In this document: piece after piece, positions 50,101 through 61,506 of the stretch
How positions within the stretch are numbered: the stretch's first letter is position 1
Layout of the letters: each line of letters opens with the position of its first letter
Source: Sycobia sp. Sy_11
Taxonomy: Eukaryota; Arthropoda; Insecta; Hymenoptera; Epichrysomallidae
Length of the DNA stretch: 64,000 bases
Direction of reading: 5' to 3'
Assembly (NCBI GenBank): GCA_018907035.1
Contig: JACCIC010000001.1
Location: forward strand, 3,794,501 to 3,858,500
Program-made: the position numbers and the translations under genes
The notes under the pieces: generated by a model
What the model was told of the DNA's origin: nothing
The model's input: the letters and a program-made list of their open reading frames with translations, nothing else
Databases searched by the model: none

Positions 50101-53100
50101 TCCCACCATGCTATAGGATTTCGGTAATTGCTATTGTCCTTCTTTTAGGCGCGCTGAGGTTAATGACGTCAATTATAGTGTTTATAAAGATAGAGTCTTT
50201 TTGATTGGGCATAGAGTCATTGTATTCTTTGGATTAGAAATTTATATAACTTTCAATAGAAATTTATATAATTTGCCAAAATATTATTTTTATTTTTTCC
50301 TTTATAGTGCAGTTTGTATCTATTTGTCGAAAGTACGTATTATTTTTTAAATTTGTAGTATTTTAAGAAGTCATAGATTGGTCCGAAATTTCGGAGTTTT
50401 CTAATTCGAATTCTGTATCCTTGCAATATATATGCTGTAGGATGGGAGAGTTATTCAAAGTTCAAGGAGATCAATCAGAATGTATTTATTCACAGAAAAG
50501 ATATAACTTTACAAAAGTGAACCGATCAACGATAGTTGACCCTTACAGACGCAGGACGAACTGAGACTGACTTGTCTCAGTTTTACATGAAACTTATTAC
50601 CTCGGTACATGTTACTATTGCTAAGGAGGGAGGCGCTGATGAGTACAGATTATATATTTCACTACCTGCGCTACCCTCATCGACGCCGACCGATGGTCAA
50701 TACATCTGGTTTTCCTAGGGGTTTCCCCGCCATTCTTCGTCCCCTATTTATAATCAAGGCATACAATGTCTCCAATGCGGAAATTTCTTTTTGATTCTGA
50801 TTATTCTAAGATTTGAAATTTGTATCTATTAGACAATTGTAAATAGCATCAATTGTAATAATAGGATTATCATTGTCTTATACGTACTGCTTTGCTATCT
50901 TTTGAATGTTTTTCTGATTTTTCGTTTTTTCTACAAATTTTTTTTTTTGAAATCATCATAATTCATGTTGACAGAATCTCTGGATTTATCAAAGAAATGC
51001 TTAGCAGGTAGAAGTTGTTTATATAAACTTGTCTTCTCTGTTATGTTACTGTAAATTTTATATACATTTTTTGTTGAGTTGTCATTAGTTTTTTCAATTT
51101 TATTTTATTAATTATTGGCACTTTAAACTCCTTTCTTTTTATATTTTGTTTTAAACATTCATTTTCCTTTATAGGATTGAATAGTTTTGTTTTTTGTTCA
51201 ATATGTAACGAATTTTCAGATGACGCGGAAGGTGGCTATGACCATTTTTTAGATTTCATTACAGATTGCGTGATCAATGGATATTCTATTTTCAGTTGGT
51301 TATTGTTTTCCTTTTCTTTGTCTATCGTAGCAATATTTTCAAGAGGACTGTGTTTAAATTTATTTTGTTTAATTGGATATATTAGGAGCACAAATAAGTT
51401 TCCGCCGTTTCGAAAAGATGGCGCTACCGATAAGATAACATCGAAATTGGTAGCTGTAAAAAGTTCTATAGTATATATTGACATCTGGAAACAGTATAAG
51501 CTTTTAATACCTCTGACTTTTTGCTATCATCACTTAGATTTCATCGTGTTAAGATGTGAAGTTTTGAGCCAAGTGAGCGTCATTTGCGGGAATTGTTAAT
51601 TTACTTCTTTCATTTAAATCAATCGGAAGCTGAAACGTATCGGCTACTCATAGAAGCATATGGTGATGTTAATTTGAGTGAGAAAAGTTGTCGGGAATGG
51701 TTGCAAAAATTTAAAAGTGGTCATTTTGACGTGCAGGACAAAACACGCAATAGAAGGCCCATAGTGTAAGATTACACAGAATTGCAAGCTTTACTGGAGG
51801 AAGTTCCGTGCCAAATATAAGAACTTGCACAAGAGTTAGGAATGACTCCGCAAGCTATTTCACAATGTCTCAAAACCCTGGGTATGGTCCAAAAACAAGG
51901 AAATTGGGTTGTATACGATCTGACGCTAAGAGACGTCGAGCGTCGCTTATTCGCTTGCGAACAATTGCTGAAAAGCGTAAATCGCAAAGGATTTCTACAT
52001 CGAATCGTGACGGGAGACGAAAAATGGATTCACTACGATAACTCAAAGCGTAGGAAGTCATGGGGTAAGCTCAGGCATGGCTGTACTTCGATAGCCAAGC
52101 CAAACATTCATGGCAAGACGCTAATGCTGTGCATTTGATAGGATCAGCTGGGAGTAATCTATTACGAACTACTCCAACACAATCAAACCGTCATCGGGGA
52201 ACGTTACCAACAACAGCTGATGCCATTGAGCCGAGCATGAAGATTAAACGTCAACAATATGCCTAAAGGCACAATTAAATCATTTTTCAGCATGACAACG
52301 CTTGGCTACATGTTGCAAAAATCGTAAAAGAAACGTTAGAAGCACTGAATTGGGACATCCTATCCCACCCACCGTATTCACCAGACATTGCTCCTTCAGA
52401 CTACCACCTATTCCGTTCGATGACTCATGGTCTGGTTGAGCAGCACTTCACTTCTTACGAGCAATTGAAGAAATGGGTCGATTCGTGGATCGCCTCAAAA
52501 GACGAGCAAGTTTTTAGACGGGGTATCAACTTGTTGCCGGAAAGATGGTCAAAAGTAGTAGAAAGTGATGGGCAATATTTTAAATGGCATTATTTGTACC
52601 TTTTTTTACAATAAATTCTTATTTCTTTATAAAAAAACGTCGGAAATTTATTTTTACACCCAATATAAAAGAATTATCACTTAGACTGCTTATTGTTGAT
52701 ATATTTGCAGGGCATAACCTAGCGAAATGTCCCTGTTGTTTGCAAATGAAGCAATTTGCTGCATCCGTACTTAAATATAACCAATATGTATTTCCTTCGT
52801 ATTGTACTGTAAGTATTTCATGAATTTTGCTTTCGTTTTCATGTTTATATTCATCTATAGTAACACTTTCAATGGAGTCTACGATAATTGCTTGATTCTT
52901 TTTGTGTGCGATTCTGTCTTGCACTGTTTTTGCATTGCAAGTCTTTAGTGTAGGTGGTTAAGAAACCTGTTAAGTCGACTTTTGAGTGCTTAAAATTTCC
53001 TGTGACTAGCTTGTGATGCCTGATATTTCATGACTACTATTTTCTGTAGTGATTTCGTTGTTTTAGATTTCTCATAACTGCAGAAGCAGTTTAAAGTTTT

Positions 53101-53782
53101 TAATTTACTATACATACTCGCTTCACAATAGTTAAATTTAATGAGAATATAATATTTACACGGGCACGAAACACGTTTACTCGTTAAAAGACAAACAGAT
53201 TTACTTGTTAAAAGACTGTATTTAAATTAATTCTGATTTCTATAATTGAACAATACAGACATAAATAATTTACAGCACGCAGCACGATGTTGACCAATTA
53301 GCACTTGTTTATCCGTCACCACATTTTCAAAATGCTTACTGGAACAAAAATGGAAAAACTTCTACTGATGAGAATTCTGTTAAATATTTGGTCCAGTATG
53401 ATTTTAAATATATGTTATCTAGTTGTTACATCACGAAAGACCAAACGTATGCATTATCTGAACTGAAGGACTGCATTTCTAAACATATACAAACAACATT
53501 CCGTATTAAGTGCCACGATCATAAGGTAAATATTAATGCATTTCGTAAATTTGGAACATACATTGTGAGTTGTATTATTTATTTTAGGATTTTCGACCGC
53601 AGTACCTTAAGCAAATTGAACTATGTTTCAATGATGAGAAAACATCATTACAAGATTGCGTTAAAGATAAAAACAATCTATGTGATGAACATCAAAAGAT
53701 TTTGTACGGGTTTAAGCCACAAAAGCCAAGAGATTATAGATTCCCAAAAAGAAAGACAATTCACATAGGTTTTCTTGACTAA
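47163..53782 (+). CDS. Secreted RNase T2-like protein, probably catalytically dead (partial model)
   Basis: Modelled exons are 47163-47239, 53276-53525 and 53588-53782, totalling 522 nt (173 aa). Exon 1 encodes a clear signal peptide (MIKSFIFLSIILFIDCALA, then AGGESS) and ends in phase 2 at AG/gtaaag. Exon 2 starts with the one base needed to complete that codon and ends at AAG/gtaaat. Exon 3 follows tattttag. Exons 2-3 look like the C-terminal half of RNase T2: the region where FWxHEWxKHGTC is expected reads AYWNKNGKTS, then YLVQYDFKYML, SELKDCISKHI, IKC and YLKQIELCFNDEKTSLQDC. Family members such as insect lysosomal or secreted RNase T2 cleave RNA using His residues in two motifs. Here the second motif has lost His and Glu, and the first (IHGLWP) was not found. 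Joining exon 1 to exon 2 is inference; middle exons may be missing or destroyed. The 6 kb intron holds three mobile elements. Confidence 0.5.
47378..47958. mobile_element. Non-autonomous piggyBac-like element, copy 2
   Basis: The left end gaacctttagactgccggg and the right end, inverted, TTAACCTTGAGAGGATCGGC form imperfect terminal repeats. The internal segment gtaaggtttttttgggttgc and the palindrome atgacgcctgctaggcgtcat (47918-47938) are shared with the element at 9192-9616. It lies within the large intron of the RNase T2-like gene. An ORF at 47704-47931 is not recognised. Confidence 0.5.
48110..52990 (-). mobile_element. LINE (Jockey/I-like), decayed, split by a mariner
   Basis: It reads on the minus strand from about 52990 to 48110. 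ORF1 remains at 52619-52924, with a zinc knuckle CFICKQQGHFARLC. ORF2 RT is at 49000-49640: RFINKSDDTNVRPITLSS, FIDVTGAFDN, HKGVPQG and FADD (plus 49046-49057). A C-terminal cysteine region is near 48290. The ORF1 knuckle is similar to that of the LINE at 41880. Stops are frequent. The mariner at 51383-52663 inserted between ORF1 and ORF2. Confidence 0.75.
51383..52663 (+). mobile_element. Mariner, mellifera-type, full-length but inactive
   Basis: The ends match each other: ttaggagcacaaataagtttccgcc at 51383 and, inverted at the right, gggtgtaaaaataaatttccgacg. The transposase starts at ATG 51555, but codon 2 is TGA. It continues FEPSERHLRELLIYFF, SEAETYRLLIEAYGD and FDVQDKTRNRRP. It then shifts frame to TPQAISQCLKTLGMVQKQG, IVTGDEKWIHYDNSKRRKSW (first Asp), a broken HDNAWLHVAKIVKE segment (second Asp) and SPDIAPSDYHLFRSM (third Asp, about 52378-52425). 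It ends RWSKVVESDGQYFKW. Two or three frameshifts inactivate it. Confidence 0.85.
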
Positions 53783-54768
53783 ATAGTTTACTTTAAAATT
53801 AATTCTAATAACACGCTGCCTTAGATGCCATGATATTCAAGTAAATTCCAATGGTATAAAGATTCCATAATTGCATGATCATTCCAAGATGGCATTGAAG
53901 ATAAACGTAATCCAGGTTCTGATTAAATAACATGATATTATTTTGTATAGGCTTAAGCCAAAAAAGCAAAAAAATTATAGATTCCGATACATCTTCGTTC
54001 GCTCGTTACAAAATTAAAATTATTGCACTAACTAAAATCTTCTAAAACAGATTGCATATTAATTACTTTATTTTAATCCTAAATTATCATCAATACTTTA
54101 TATTATCATAAATGAAATTTAATTTGAACATCAAGAAGGTTAAAAATAAACATTTTATTTAATTGCATTTGGAGTTCATTTAGAGCAACTTTCACATATT
54201 AATTGATAATTTAATATAAACGATAAATGCTAATATACCTGGTAAATCAGAACAGGATTCTTGCAACAAAAACATATTTTTAAGGTTTTAAAAATTAAAG
54301 AAAGTTATTTCAAAATTCTCTATAAAGAACATTCTTTCTAATTCAAACAAAATTACAAGCTTTTGTGCTCAGTTTTGGAGTAGATAGTGATACTTGCGCA
54401 ATCGACTTGCGCCCAAATATAAAATGACTACCGGACAGACACGTTTTTACCATTCATTTGGAGTCCACTTATATACCATTCATTCCCAATCAAATCTTAC
54501 AAACAACCACATTATATATTTTTATCATCTTTATTATAATATCATGACTCTATCAGTCAGTAAAAGAGGTTAAATTGACTAAGTGCATGCTGGATGTAAA
54601 CAAAATGAATGATAGCTACGAATAGGTACGTCTTCCATAGAGGATATTAGGAATTATTAAGAGGCGGACTTAGTTTACGACCTTCTTTAACGAAGAAAAG
54701 GACATTTATGATGAAAAATAGATACACATTAGCTTCATAAAAATATTTACCGTCATTTTCTACTACTT
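53783..54768. other. AT-rich stretch, nothing recognised
   Basis: This is the 3' flank of the RNase T2-like gene. No clear polyadenylation signal or gene can be assigned. Confidence 0.35.
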
Positions 54769-55163
54769 TTACACATCATTCTGGCAATATGGCGCTATCG
54801 TGGCGAAAGAACGATCGCGGTTTCGAGGCGATCCAATCATCCAGAAATTCTCGCACTTCTTGAATATGTTCGAAGCGCGTATCAACGAGGTCGTGATGCA
54901 TCGATCTGAGTAGGTGGTAATTAGAAGGCACTCTCTTTGATGTGCACGCTGGATGCGGCAACACTTTCCATTTGAGCTCAAAGAGAGTGTTTTTGATGGC
55001 TTTCGCAACATATGGTCGAGCGTTGTCATGTAAGAGAATGACATTACATCTATTGCTCGCGATTGCTGATATATGTTCGATTAATTTCTGTTGCAAATCA
55101 TTCAGTTGGCATTTTTATACCTCGGCAGTGACGGTTGAATTCGATTTTAACAGCTCCTGGTAG
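54769..55163 (-). mobile_element. Mariner C-terminal fragment
   Basis: The minus frame 54776-55096 reads QQKLIEHISAIASN, then VILLHDNARPYVAKAIKN (second catalytic Asp), NYHLLRSMHHDLVD (third Asp site is Asn) and FLDDWIASKPRSFFRHD. The N-terminal half is missing. It lies head to head with the next mariner. Confidence 0.75.
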
Positions 55164-55194
55164 AGCAAGAGATGGCGCCACTAGGCCTACCTTA

Positions 55195-56428
55195 AGGTGG
55201 CGTTCTATAGTACCATCCTTAGATAGCTTATAGCTATAGTTTCAGTCCGATCGCCATGTTAGTTTAGGTTTGAGAGCACGCTGAAAAAGACGCCTCTGTG
55301 TTTTTCTTAAAAATGGAAAAGCTGGAAAATCGTGCTGTCATCAAATACTTTTATTTGAAAGGCTTAACGCCGAAGGAAATTAAAGAAGAAATGGACTCAA
55401 CACTGGGGACATCCTCCCCATCATATTCAACCGTTCAACAGTGGGTTTCCGAGTTTAGAAAGGGTCATGTGAGCATCTCTGATAAGCCTCGCTCAGGACG
55501 CCCCATTGAGGTTATAACTGCAGATATGATCGAAAAAATCCATCAAATAGAGCTAAAAGACCGCAGATTAAAAGTGCGTGAGATAGCTGAGACCTGTAAG
55601 ATGTCATATGAACGTGTACAAAATATTTTGCACCAACATTTGTATATTGAAAAGCTCTGTGGAAAATGGGTGCCGCGTTTGTTAACAGTTGACCAAAAAT
55701 TGATTCGAAAGAACATTTCTACTGCCAATTTGGCGTTGTATAAAGATAATCCAAGCGAATTTTTGCATCGATTCGTAACCGTTGACTAGACTTGGGTCCA
55801 CCACTATACTCCTGAAACCAAACAACAGTCTAAACAGTGGATTGGACCAGGGGAACCAACTCCAAAAAAGGCAAAAACAAGTTTTTCGGTGAACAAGGTT
55901 ATGGCTACTGATTTTTTTTGGGATGCAAGAGGTATTTTATACATTGATTACCTTGAAAAGGATAAAACTATCACTGGTCAATACTACGCAGACTTATCGC
56001 AACGTTTGAGCCAAGAAGTGAAAATTAAACGATCTCATCTGGCGAAGAAAAAAATTTTGTTTCATCACGATAACGCACCAGCGCACACGTTAATCGTTGC
56101 GATGGCTAAAATCAACGATCTGAAGTTTGAATTGATGCCGCACCCTCCCGACTGTCCACACCTAGACCTGAGTGACTATTATCTGTTTCCTAACCTCAAA
56201 AAATGGCTTGGCGATAAAAGATTTGCGGAAAATGAAGAAGTAATCGAAGCTGTAAATGGGTATTTAAAAGAGCTTGACGAATCAGTCTATAGAGATGGCA
56301 TTACTAGACTAGAACGCCGCTACGAGAAATGTATGAGCCTTGGAGGAGATTATAGTTGAGAAATAAAAAAAAATTCTTAAAAACGTTGCGTTTCTTGGTC
56401 AAGCTGGAAACTTATCAATCTACCCTCG
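55195..56428 (+). mobile_element. Mariner, irritans-like, one stop from an open frame
   Basis: The 5' leader ends at ATG 55313; the right terminal repeat ends near 56428 (tcaatctaccctcgta). The transposase frame runs from 55313 to 56359 with no frameshift. It is interrupted only by a TAG at 55787-55789, directly after the first catalytic Asp, where the family has Glu (VDET). Parts seen: HTH (MEKLENRAVIKYFYLKGLTP), DKPRSGRPIE linker, second HTH (KVREIAETCKMSYERV), WVPRLLT, FHHDNAPAHT (second Asp) and LDLSDYYLFPNLKKW (third Asp). A left terminal repeat could not be matched, so the 5' end may be truncated by its neighbour. Confidence 0.85.
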
Positions 56429-59400
56429 TACATCCACTCATCACTCACACATTTACATTCTGTAATTTTTTTGCCTTGTAATTAAACTAGACAGTGTATC
56501 AGGGATCCTATAAACGGGTAACTCCTACCAATGATGGGCACGGAGACTCTACAAACAGGTACTTTCCGAGCGACTAATGAATGATTGAATTGAACAGCTA
56601 ATGTATGGCTAATGAATAATTGAGAGATCCTGTACGGACACTTCTCAAACTGTGTGAATGACACCAGTTCAATTTACGGTAGGAACTTACGGATACAGAG
56701 TTCACTGGTAAGGTGATTGTGTCACTTATAAGGGATCATTTTATATGTATGTGCATTCCCGCCTGGAGGGTACAGTCGTAAAACTAGGTGACACTCCTAG
56801 GCCACCGCAAGTCTGGGGCCCGAACCCAGTTTAGCCAATATGGGAGGCTGTCCCACATAGTGGTAGAGCGCCGTCAGGGCCCTCTCTGGCTTCACCCAAT
56901 CTCGATTCTTGTAGTAGTGCCGTATAGCGTACGAGTGGGACGCTGCTGCAAGTCGCAGAGGAGAAACAGCCGAGGCCATCGGGTCATAGGAGGATTTAGA
57001 TAATTGGAAGATCCAGTACGTCAAATCATAAGCTCTTGACCATTCAGCCTCCAATAACACCACAACACAAGTAACATTAAAAATATGAACATTAGTAAAT
57101 TGAAGGTAGGTACTAGAGTGTCGCCTGCAACCGACTCAGTCGAGTCAATAGAGCTTCCCGGATCTCCTAATACGCCAGTCGGCAACCTGGCTAGCGTGCC
57201 AAAATCTGTAGCAGTGTGAATGAATGTGAAAATGAAAATGTAGGAATGGATATATGTACATCGCCGACCACTTGGGATGCTACTGAAAGGAAAGTACAAG
57301 AATAATTTCACACAATGAGCATAGTCCTGAGTAAAATGATGGAAAGGACTGGCATACAGAAAGACGTTAATCAAATTATTAAAAATGACATGAGTGAAAT
57401 TAACGAAGCAGTGAAAGTCGAACAATATGAAATGAAGAGTATGTGAATGCTCTGATAGACTAAAAAGGATAAGAGACAGAGGGAATGCGAGGCGGTAGCT
57501 CCTCAAAACTGGAAAAGAGGCCCCCTACTCCGGAACAGGCGGCCGTACTTAACGGATGACCCAGACCAAATCTTGGGTGACTGTGGTCTCTAAACACAAA
57601 AGACTGAAAAGGACTGGGACGGAACTTACAATGCCGATAGGACAAACGACAGATAGAATTTCTAAAAACTGCAAGGCCGCGAGTCCGAACAGTCGAAACT
57701 CACTCGAAAGGAAGTGCGATCATGATCAAACCAGTTGATGGCGAATGTATGTAGATGTCGTGCGAACCATACGTGAAAAGTAGATCCTAGACAGATAAGG
57801 TATGCTTTCAACAACTCCTACACGATGCGGGGAGACAGACTGGATTATTTAAAGATCTGAATTACAGGGTGACATTGGCATTTTTAGATTATGCCTGTGT
57901 TACGACAGCAAAAGACGTCGCAGAGGCGATAAATCGCGAAAATGCAGCAATGAAGAATGGAAAACCTATGTTTTCGAAGCAAACGCTCAGGGACTGAGTG
58001 TGGCTGTTTGTGAATTTGAGGAAAAACAATTCACAGAATTCCTTAGATAAGGATGGGTTATATTTCGTATACGAGCCAGAATACGTGTACCGCGATACTA
58101 TAAATGTTTGGGATACGGACACATCAAGTATGTCTGTACTAGACCAGACAGAAGTAGCTGTTGCCGATGCAGATGTGAGGCTATTGTGGAGTGCTTTCTA
58201 TGCACTGACCAAATAGATTAGGCAAGAAGGAACCTTCTAAACTCATTTTCGTGTGAAGTATAGAAAGCAGCACTAAACAGAATAAAAACAAATGCCACTA
58301 AATAAAGACGAAAATTCTCCAATGCAATGTAAATGAGAGTAGTGTATCAGATTCCTCTCTCAAATTGCGGTGGAGCTAGACATAGACTTGCTCATGATAA
58401 CTGAATAATACAAAGACCGCCCTATACCGACTTGGCTTAACAGCATCTCAAGCAAGGCGGCAATATGGATCTTGAAGGAACACTCGTCTAATATGAAAGA
58501 AAAGGGTGTGGGAGAACACTGCGTTTGGGCACGGGTAAATGGAATTTCTGATGTTAGTGTTTACCTCAGTCCAAATTGTAGCGCTTCCAAGTACGCGAAA
58601 AAAATTGAAGTAATCGAAGACGACGGCGATTTCAATGCTCTCGCTATCGAATGGGGAATGTCGCAGACCAACAGACGTGGACGATTGCTGTTAGAGATAG
58701 CTGCAAAACTGAAACTAGCAATAATAAACGAAGCAACCGTAAGGACATACAGAAAACCTGGATATATTAATTGCATTCCAGACGTGACTCTGGCCTCGGA
58801 CAGAATTAGGACTAGCGTCAGACTATGATGGGTGATCGAGGACCATACGGACAGCGATCATTCGTACTTTTCTTTTGAAATAACAAACGCGACAACACAA
58901 AATCAAATTCAGAAACCAATGTTTACAATAAAACAATATGCGAATAAACACAGAGGAATTGCTCTGAAAAAGAAAGGTCACAAAAGAGTTGAAGCGTTAA
59001 CGAAACTTACGACCAAATTCCTCCAACACGTGTACAAAAGAACCATGCTGCGAAAATTTCGAATACGGAATAGAAGACTGACTTATTTATGGGCGACAGA
59101 ATCCGCCGAAATCGGAAGCGCTTGTTAGAAGATGAGGCGAAAGGCTCAACGAGCCCGAAGTCGAACCAAAGCAATAAATGACAGTATGAAAGAATGTTGG
59201 AAAAGACTGATGGACGAGGTGAAAACTGATCCATGCATCAATGGCTACAAAATTTTAACCAAAGCCTTGGGGATTCACAGTACACTAACGACAAAACAAG
59301 CAGACACAATGGAAACGATAGTCCATAGACTCTTTCTAAACCATACAGGCAAAACAACCGAAACAGAAAATCTGACTGAAACTGATACCCCTCTCTTCAG

Positions 59401-59705
59401 TCGAGAAGAGCTTATCAAAGCAAGTAGCGCATTGAAACTGAATAAGGCTTCAGGCCTTGAGGATATTCCCGGAGAAATAATCCGAGTCGTTGCGCAGCAA
59501 TGTCCGGATATTCTTCTAGAATTATATAACAAGAGCTTGGTGGAGGGGCTATTTAGCATTGTCTGAAAGAACGCTCGATTGTTTCTCATTAGTAAATGTA
59601 AGGGAGATCATAAACTATCTTCTTTGTACAGGCCTCTCTGCTTTCTGAACACAGCAGACAAGCTATTTGAGCTTTTACTTAGACTCGGACTGATACAGGC
59701 AATAA
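56429..59705 (+). mobile_element. Old R1-clade LINE relic, 3'-truncated
   Basis: It is related to the LINE at 27129-32513 throughout: 5' UTR motifs (ccactcatcactcacac, cctataaacgggtaac), an ORF1 piece (SPTTWDATERKVQE, LSKMMERTGIQK), a second ORF1 piece from 57389, then endonuclease (VYLSPNCSASKYAKK, DGDFNALAIEWGMSQ, DSDHSYFSF) and the start of RT (KASGLEDIPGEIIRVV, LYRPLCFLNTADK). It stops near 59705 before the catalytic YADD. Since LINEs normally lose 5' and not 3' sequence at insertion, the missing 3' half must be a later deletion. Many stops are present. Confidence 0.85.
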
Positions 59706-61506
59706 TTAAAAAATGCATTAGATGCATCAAATATAATTATAAAAATCCTTTACATTTATTTTGTTCAAATGGAATTTTTGTTTGCATTTATTTTTAATTG
59801 CATGCTGTTCGAACTAGCATTTTTACATTTCATTGATTTAATATATGGTAATAGAATAATGGACCCCCTTGTATCCCTTCAATGCATGATTTATTGTATA
59901 ATTATACTATAAGTACTTCTTTACTAATATAATATGATTTCTATAAATTTACTATGTTACAGAAAAACTTACAAAATCAACTTAAAAATGAAATTTATGA
60001 TCATAATTTATCTAAATACATACAACATTTATTTAATTAATATGTTTAAGTAATTCAAACTGATACATTAAAGGCAAACTCATTTTGACTGCATATGAAC
60101 AATGATTTTCTAAAGAAGTCTTATCTCAAAGAACTGACATTAATTTCTTTGAATTGTATTTCTCACTCTCTTAATTCCTCATTAAGGTAAGCCTTTAGAA
60201 AATAATTATACCTTTTCGGTTAAAATTAGATTATCTTTAATGTATTATATTCAATTATTAAAAAATGTTAATTAAAAGAAATTTGTATGTATTTATATAA
60301 AGTATTATCATCGATTTAATTTTTTATAGGTAGATTTTATGAGTTTTTCTACAGCATAGTGAAAAAAATTATAGATAAATTAATCAGCTATTTGTTAGTC
60401 AGCTTCACTGAGAATACTGCTTCAAAGCACCAAATTTCTCCACATTAATTGCTTACTCTATATTGTCCATCAACCTTGCTATAGAAGCGTTACACACATC
60501 ATAATTAATATAGCGGTTGCGTATTTTGTACCTTCATAAAGACTAGAGTATATTATGAAACAAAATAATTTGAAAACCTTGAGCAATAAGATGGAAATTT
60601 CTAAAATCAGAAGACAAAAAATGCTTTGATTGATAGCTTTCATATAATTTTCAAAACATTTAAAATTTTGGTTGAAGATCAAAGTCGAAAAATCAAATAC
60701 AAAATAAAATGCTACAGAGTATTATAAATTATATCAAATTTTAAAATAATTTATAATATTCTGAAGACAGATGAAGTAAATTTAACAGAATCTACGCATA
60801 TGCTGATATTAAAAAATTTGCAGTTACGCAAAATCGCAAATACAAAAAACAAGAAATGGAAAATATATTTTCTGTATTTTTTAAAACTCAAAGTCAAATT
60901 GGGATTGCAAATTCTGGTACATTGAATTTGACATTAATAAGGTTTGGATTCGATCTTGAAACTTGTGGATTGACAGATTGAAGTAGTATCAGAATTGTAT
61001 CCATCGAGTGTTTTTAGAGATGTCCTTGAAGTATTTGTGCCTATATAGAAAATTCAGAAAAATAGCAAAAATCCGCCACGGATTTGAGTCTAGTATCAAA
61101 AAGTAAAATATAAGAGATGGGGAGATACTTGTTGTTTTTTATATTTGTGGTCTACTGTTATATTTTAAAACTTTAAGAAATATATTTGAATGCTTAGAAC
61201 TAGAAATTCAAAAGGTCGATTCGTTCGTTAATACATCATATTCTAATACGAAAAAAATGAAAACAAATGGTAAGTTTAACGCATAATTTACGGTATTTGG
61301 CCAGCTTTAGTGCCAACAGATATATCATTCTTGTTACATAATACATCAATTATTATCATTTTACATTTAAGATAATATAAGATTAAAAAATTTCTACAAG
61401 TATTTTACCAGATTGTTCATTTTTATGTTCAGATCAAAGATATTAAGGTTGTTGAAATTGATAAAATCGAACTATATTTTATATATAAAATAACCAACAT
61501 GGAGCT
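59706..61506. other. AT-rich intergenic stretch, nothing recognised
   Basis: No coding domain, repeat end or RNA gene could be supported between the LINE relic and the 3' end of serine protease homologue 3. Confidence 0.4.
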
